From the NCBI GenBank assembly GCA_900618425.1, contig UZAN01039457.1, positions 140,622 through 170,495 of the forward strand: a stretch of DNA of 29,874 bases. The letters run 5' to 3'. Under the pieces are notes generated by a model, which was not told where the DNA came from, searched no databases, and worked only from the letters and a program-made list of their open reading frames with translations. Below, in pieces: positions 26,000 to 29,874 of this stretch. Both the position numbers and the translations under genes were made by a program. How positions within the stretch are numbered: position 1 is the first letter of the stretch; each line of letters starts with the position of its first letter. The stretch comes from Echinostoma caproni. Taxonomy: Eukaryota > Platyhelminthes > Trematoda > Plagiorchiida > Echinostomatidae.

Positions 26000-26500
26000 G
26001 GCAGGGTCTGATGTGCGTAGGCTAAATGGTATTACTATTCCAGTGGTACTGCATTGCGTTATGCAATTTCATCTCCAAGTTGATATCGTTAAACCGTTCC
26101 ACGACATCCTCCAGTAGGCCATTCCAGGGATTTGTCACTCTCCCTAAATGTCGATAAACCAAGGGCAAGCTATTAGACTGCAAATTCCGGAAAGGCAACA
26201 CATGTCCCTTGGTGCGGTTGCTGTTAATAGTTCCCTCTGCCTTATGGATCAAACTTTCGAATTAAAGGCTTCGGTTATGGTTATCAAAGAATAAGCCCTC
26301 CGTAGGTTTGAGCTGCCGCGACGTATGTCGTGCCCTAAAGTCTTAGGCACCCATTGGTGAAAGCCTCCCATCTAATTATTCCTCTCAATCCCGAACAACC
26401 CCATATGTCTCCTGTCTACACCATCCATCGGAGATTACTCAGCTTTCTATCAAATAATCAGAAGTTATAGGATTTTTGGAGTCAAAATTCCCTTTTCACC
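26000..26500. other. Spacer sequence without recognised genes
   Basis: Lies between the fused RTE fragment and the next RTE 3' fragment. A 76-codon minus-strand frame (26022-26252) has no motif. I see no RNA gene. Confidence 0.5.
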
Positions 26501-26509
26501 GCGTTGAAT

Positions 26510-26817
26510 GTCCGCACACTACCAGTTTCAGTTTGTACAGCCATTAACCATGTACTATCGTGCGCCGGTTTTGGTTGCTGTCTTTTGGCTGCCCATTTAG
26601 ATATACATTAGGAGAAAACCAGGAAAGGTTGAAGATACGATCAAAAAGAAAATTCAGAACTTCAGTGGATCATTGTTGCAGATAAATTGACAAGATGCAC
26701 GAACGCCATTGTTTACGACACTCAGCAACATCACTCAGTATCTCTAACCATCGGTTACGATCATCCCGAGGTCATTGTACAGGGAGTCTAACGGGACCTA
26801 TAAGATCCAGACATTCT
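26510..26817 (-). mobile_element. RTE 3'-end fragment, minus orientation
   Basis: Aligns with 16680-16990. The minus strand encodes a VPLDSL-like version of the VGPVRLPGW segment and RWLEILSD. The downstream UTR shares CATTAACCAT and TCTTTTGGC-GCCCATTT. It abuts the plus-strand RTE copy at about 26818. Confidence 0.75.
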
Positions 26818-28670
26818 TCTCACATCAGGCAACAATGAAGCTCGTTCAGTAAGTCAACGTGGGGTAGGTATTGTACTCAGCAACAGGGCGGAGTCCTCTC
26901 TAATCGATTGGATCCCCGTCAACAGTCGTTTATGTGCAGTGCATCCCCAGGGTTCAATCAGCGTCCGGAATGGAAGCAACACTAAAAGGTGCTTGTTTAT
27001 CGTATCAGCATATGCACCGACCAAATGCAGTTCTGATAACCAACAGGACGCCTTCTACGACAAACTCATCGATCTCATTCGGATGAGTCGAAGCTCCGAC
27101 ATAGTTGTACTTGCAAGTGACTTCAACGCGCAGGTTGAAAAACTTTGAGCATCAGAAGCTTGCCTAGGTGAAAGTTGTGCTCTTCTCAGCCAACGAACAG
27201 ATAACGGCGATCGAATTCTTCAGTTCTGCGCAGACCATCTGTTCCTAGCAAGCAACAACTTTCGATACAGCTCTGGACGGACAGCAACGTGGCGCTCCAG
27301 TTCAACTGGTACGCTAACTCAAATCGACCACATAGCAGTAAGTTACCGTTGGCGTGGTTGAGTGCACAATTGTAGGTCCTATTGGACCACCTGCGTTGAG
27401 TCTGACCACGCATTAGTTCTGATGCAGTTCACTCTTCGGTTGACTGGTCGACGAAAAACCAGCAAACTGGGATAGCTCATCATCGACTATCTGTCCCAGC
27501 CGTTCGTGCACGGTATAAGTTAGAACTAGTGCGTGAGCTAAACACACCTCAACGTGATGATTTAAACGAGCAGCGGGATCAGATTAGGCGAGCAATGCAT
27601 TCCGCAGCGAGAGTTGCTTGTGAGTCTGAGCCTCAAGCCCGTCGGAGGAATTCCATATCTGATGAGTCAGTAGCCCTGACGGATAAAAAACGTCAAATCT
27701 CGACCTGCCAGGATCAAAAAAGAGTTAGGTGGCAGCTACAACATAGGCTCACGAAGAGCCTCAAAAAGGACCGCGAGAACTGGTGGGCAACAATAGCCAG
27801 TGAAATGGAAGTAGCGGCTGCATCGGGGAATAGTCAAAGATTGTTCGGACTGATACGCAATACGGGAGGTCGGCGAACTCCAGTTAGTGAAACAGTGCGA
27901 TAAGAGGGGACGAGCTATTCACAATAGGGATCAACGACTTGATTGCTGGGCAGAGTACTTCAGCGAACAGTTCACCTGGCCTGCCTCTAATCAGGTTGCA
28001 TCATCCGCAGCTGAAGCTCCATGGGCGGTGACATGCGACCCTCCAGAATAAATGGATGTTCGGTCTTGCATTCAATCTCTGAAGCGAGGAAATGCAGCAG
28101 GACCGGATTGGCTCCTTCGCACTCTTTTCAAGATGCGAGATGATAACCTCGTAAGCTCTATTACAACTTAACTGTGCAACATTTGGACGCAAGAACACAT
28201 TCCTTCATCTTGGGGCCAGTCACTGATCGTTCCCATTTTCAAGAAAGGATCTCGCAACGATTGCGAAAACCACCGATCGCCACCAAAGTGCTAGCTTTGG
28301 TCATACTTCGACGTCTGATGCCGTTAAGAGAGACCAACATCCGTGAACAGCAGGCCGGATTCCGGCCTGGCCGTGGATGTATTGATCAAATTTTTACGCT
28401 GCGTCAGATCCTTGAGCTGCGTCATACTCACCGTCGACCAACGATCGCAGTGTTCCTTGACCTGAAAGGAGCCTTCGACTAAGTTGACCGCGAAGCTCTG
28501 ATGGGCTCCTTTCTTCGAAAAGGAATGCCCCAGAAGTACGTTAACCTACTGAGGTCACTGTACTCACATACCCCCGGTCGTGTAAGGGTTTACAACGAAC
28601 TAAGTAGGCCATTCCTCACCAGCAGCGGTGTTCGTCAAGGGTGCCCTCTTTCGCCATTCCTGTTCAATTT
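26794..28670 (+). repeat. Right arm of the 1,877-bp inverted repeat
   Basis: Reverse complement of 23486-25362. It includes about 24 bp of the neighbouring minus-oriented RTE 3' fragment (26794-26817) before the plus-strand RTE begins, so the arms share a chimeric junction. Confidence 0.93.
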
Positions 28671-29500
28671 CATCGTAGACGAAATACTAGAGCGCACTAA
28701 GGAGACTCCAAATCGTATGTTTTGAATGGACAGCTGGAGTGAAGCTATGCGGTTTGAAGTACGCCGATGATATCGTCTGTCTGTTCGAATGTATGGAGGA
28801 CGCGCGAAGTGCACTTGATAAGTGCAGTAGCCACATTCGGTATGTGCTTTGCACCTTCAAAGTGTAGTGATGCTGCAGGACTGGGTTTCGTCTACTCCCA
28901 CTCTGACACTGAATGGCCAGGATTTAGTTGTGGTGGATTACTTTTCTTACTTAAGTAGTTGAGTGACCAATGACGGTAGTGCAGCAAAGGAGATAACCGC
29001 CCGCATTTCCAAGGCTCGAGCAGCATACGAAGGACTGAAACACCTTTGGCGTAGATGCGACGTTTCACTGAAGTTGAAAGGTTGTGTATATTGTGCTAGC
29101 GTTCGTTCAGCCCTGCTTTATGGTTGTGAGACGCTGAATTTGTGAGTAGAGGATACCTGTCGACTGGAAGTTTTCGATTATCGGTGTTTACGTAGTTTAG
29201 CTCATGTTGGATGGAGCGAACGGGTTAGCAGCATGGAGGTAAGCCACCGTGTGTTTGGGAGTCTGTCAAGCATAAACCTGCTGGCATACCGAATTTGGAT
29301 TTGTAGAGTTCGCTGGCTATGGCACGTTTCGCGTATACGCAGCTGTCGTTTTCCGCACCGCAGCAAACCGACAGCAGTGGCGTTCTTGTTGTCGTTTCTT
29401 ACCAGGCCAGAATGCTTGAAGCGGTATGCATGCAGAGTTCGATTGTGCACTGTGTTGAACATAGAGGTTCATCTTCTTCTCCGTCTCTCAAAATAGATCA
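26818..29500 (+). mobile_element. RTE-type LINE, plus copy, 5' truncated and broken
   Basis: This is the most complete RTE copy here. Order on the plus strand: endonuclease C-terminal half (AYAPTKCSSD, ASDFNAQVEKL, then after a TGA the TGTLTQIDHIAVSYRWRG end), linker, RT palm (QQAGFRPGRGCIDQI, AVFLDLKGAFD, GVRQGCPLSPFLFNFIVDEI, KYADDIV near 28760), a thumb/C-terminal region (MCFAPSKCSD, KHLWRRCDVSLKLKG, RSALLYGCETL, then out of frame FDYRCLRSLAHVGW, RVRWLWHVSRI) and a 3' UTR (29360-29500) matching 14930-15070. A TAA follows GAFD, and several frameshifts lie after 28720. The first endonuclease strands are absent, so it is 5' truncated. Confidence 0.92.
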
Positions 29501-29874
29501 AACCCCTGTCCACCTTAAATTTTACCACTAACCTCTTATGCATTACGGCCTTGACATATGTACGCCTAAGAGCTGTCCGTTTATGGCACATGATTTTGTA
29601 AACGTATTGAAGGATGGTCCTTACTTTTTTTAGAAGTTTGGCAAGTGGCATCCCTACAATAATTTGATTTTCGATCTTCATTAATGAGTGTGATTGGAGC
29701 TTCTACTTCTGTGAGGTGCCATTAGAATTAGCAATATGAATCCGCAAACAATCATAAAAGAAAGGGGAGTCTGTGTGACCTGATGGGCTTCTCCCGACTG
29801 TTTTCAAGCTGGAGCTACATAGGATGGCTTTTGTCAAGCCGAAGACCTGATCATGCCTGGAAGGTCGAAGGGTA
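29501..29874. other. Terminal stretch without recognised features
   Basis: AT-rich sequence after the RTE 3' UTR. I see no coding motif, clear poly-A tail, RNA gene or R1 copy. Confidence 0.5.

Overview
The window looks like a gene-poor, repeat-rich eukaryotic (flatworm) region. Its one clear host gene is on the minus strand: protein phosphatase methylesterase 1 (PPME1), an alpha/beta-hydrolase that removes the methyl ester from the C-terminal leucine of the PP2A catalytic subunit. I place seven consecutive coding exons, called exons 2-8 here, at 22432-22348, 22315-22217, 22156-22047, 22009-21941, 9630-9545, 4713-4623 and 613-about 291. They join with GT-AG sites and consistent phase into about 287 residues. 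These hold the HGGG oxyanion motif, the GHSMGG nucleophile elbow, the IDVVEG acid motif, the conserved QLRNLQSARVS block and an acidic low-complexity loop. The first exon was not found upstream. The C-terminal exons, including the catalytic histidine, must lie beyond base 1.

The gene has introns of 32, 60 and 37 nt at its 5' side, then introns of about 12.3, 4.8 and 4.0 kb. Small 5' introns followed by large ones, together with RTE-type LINEs carrying trematode-style reverse transcriptase, suggest a digenean fluke, perhaps schistosome-like. This is inference; no species is claimed.

Region by region: 1-290 is intron after exon 8. 614-4622 (intron 7) holds a copy of an unnamed repeat (called R1 here), an open GC-richer block, an unrecognised ORF, a probable reverse-transcriptase remnant and a tRNA-like SINE remnant. 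4714-9544 (intron 6) holds an inverted R1 copy and otherwise little I recognise. 9631-21940 (intron 5) holds an unrecognised 174-codon ORF, a decayed Tc1/mariner transposon with both terminal inverted repeats, an AT microsatellite, three RTE fragments and two further R1 copies. 21941-22432 is the compact 5' exon cluster.

From about 22900 to 29500 the window is a pile-up of RTE retrotransposon pieces in both orientations. Its centrepiece is a nearly perfect 1,877-bp inverted repeat (23486-25362 and 26794-28670) around a 1.4-kb spacer. One arm stops exactly at a single N (25363), and a 237-bp direct duplication straddles that N. This may be a recent inverted duplication or gene conversion, but an assembly artefact is at least as likely. 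Four isolated Ns (2386, 2898, 21932, 25363) look like collapsed assembly gaps. All transposon coding regions are broken, and I see no intact autonomous element.
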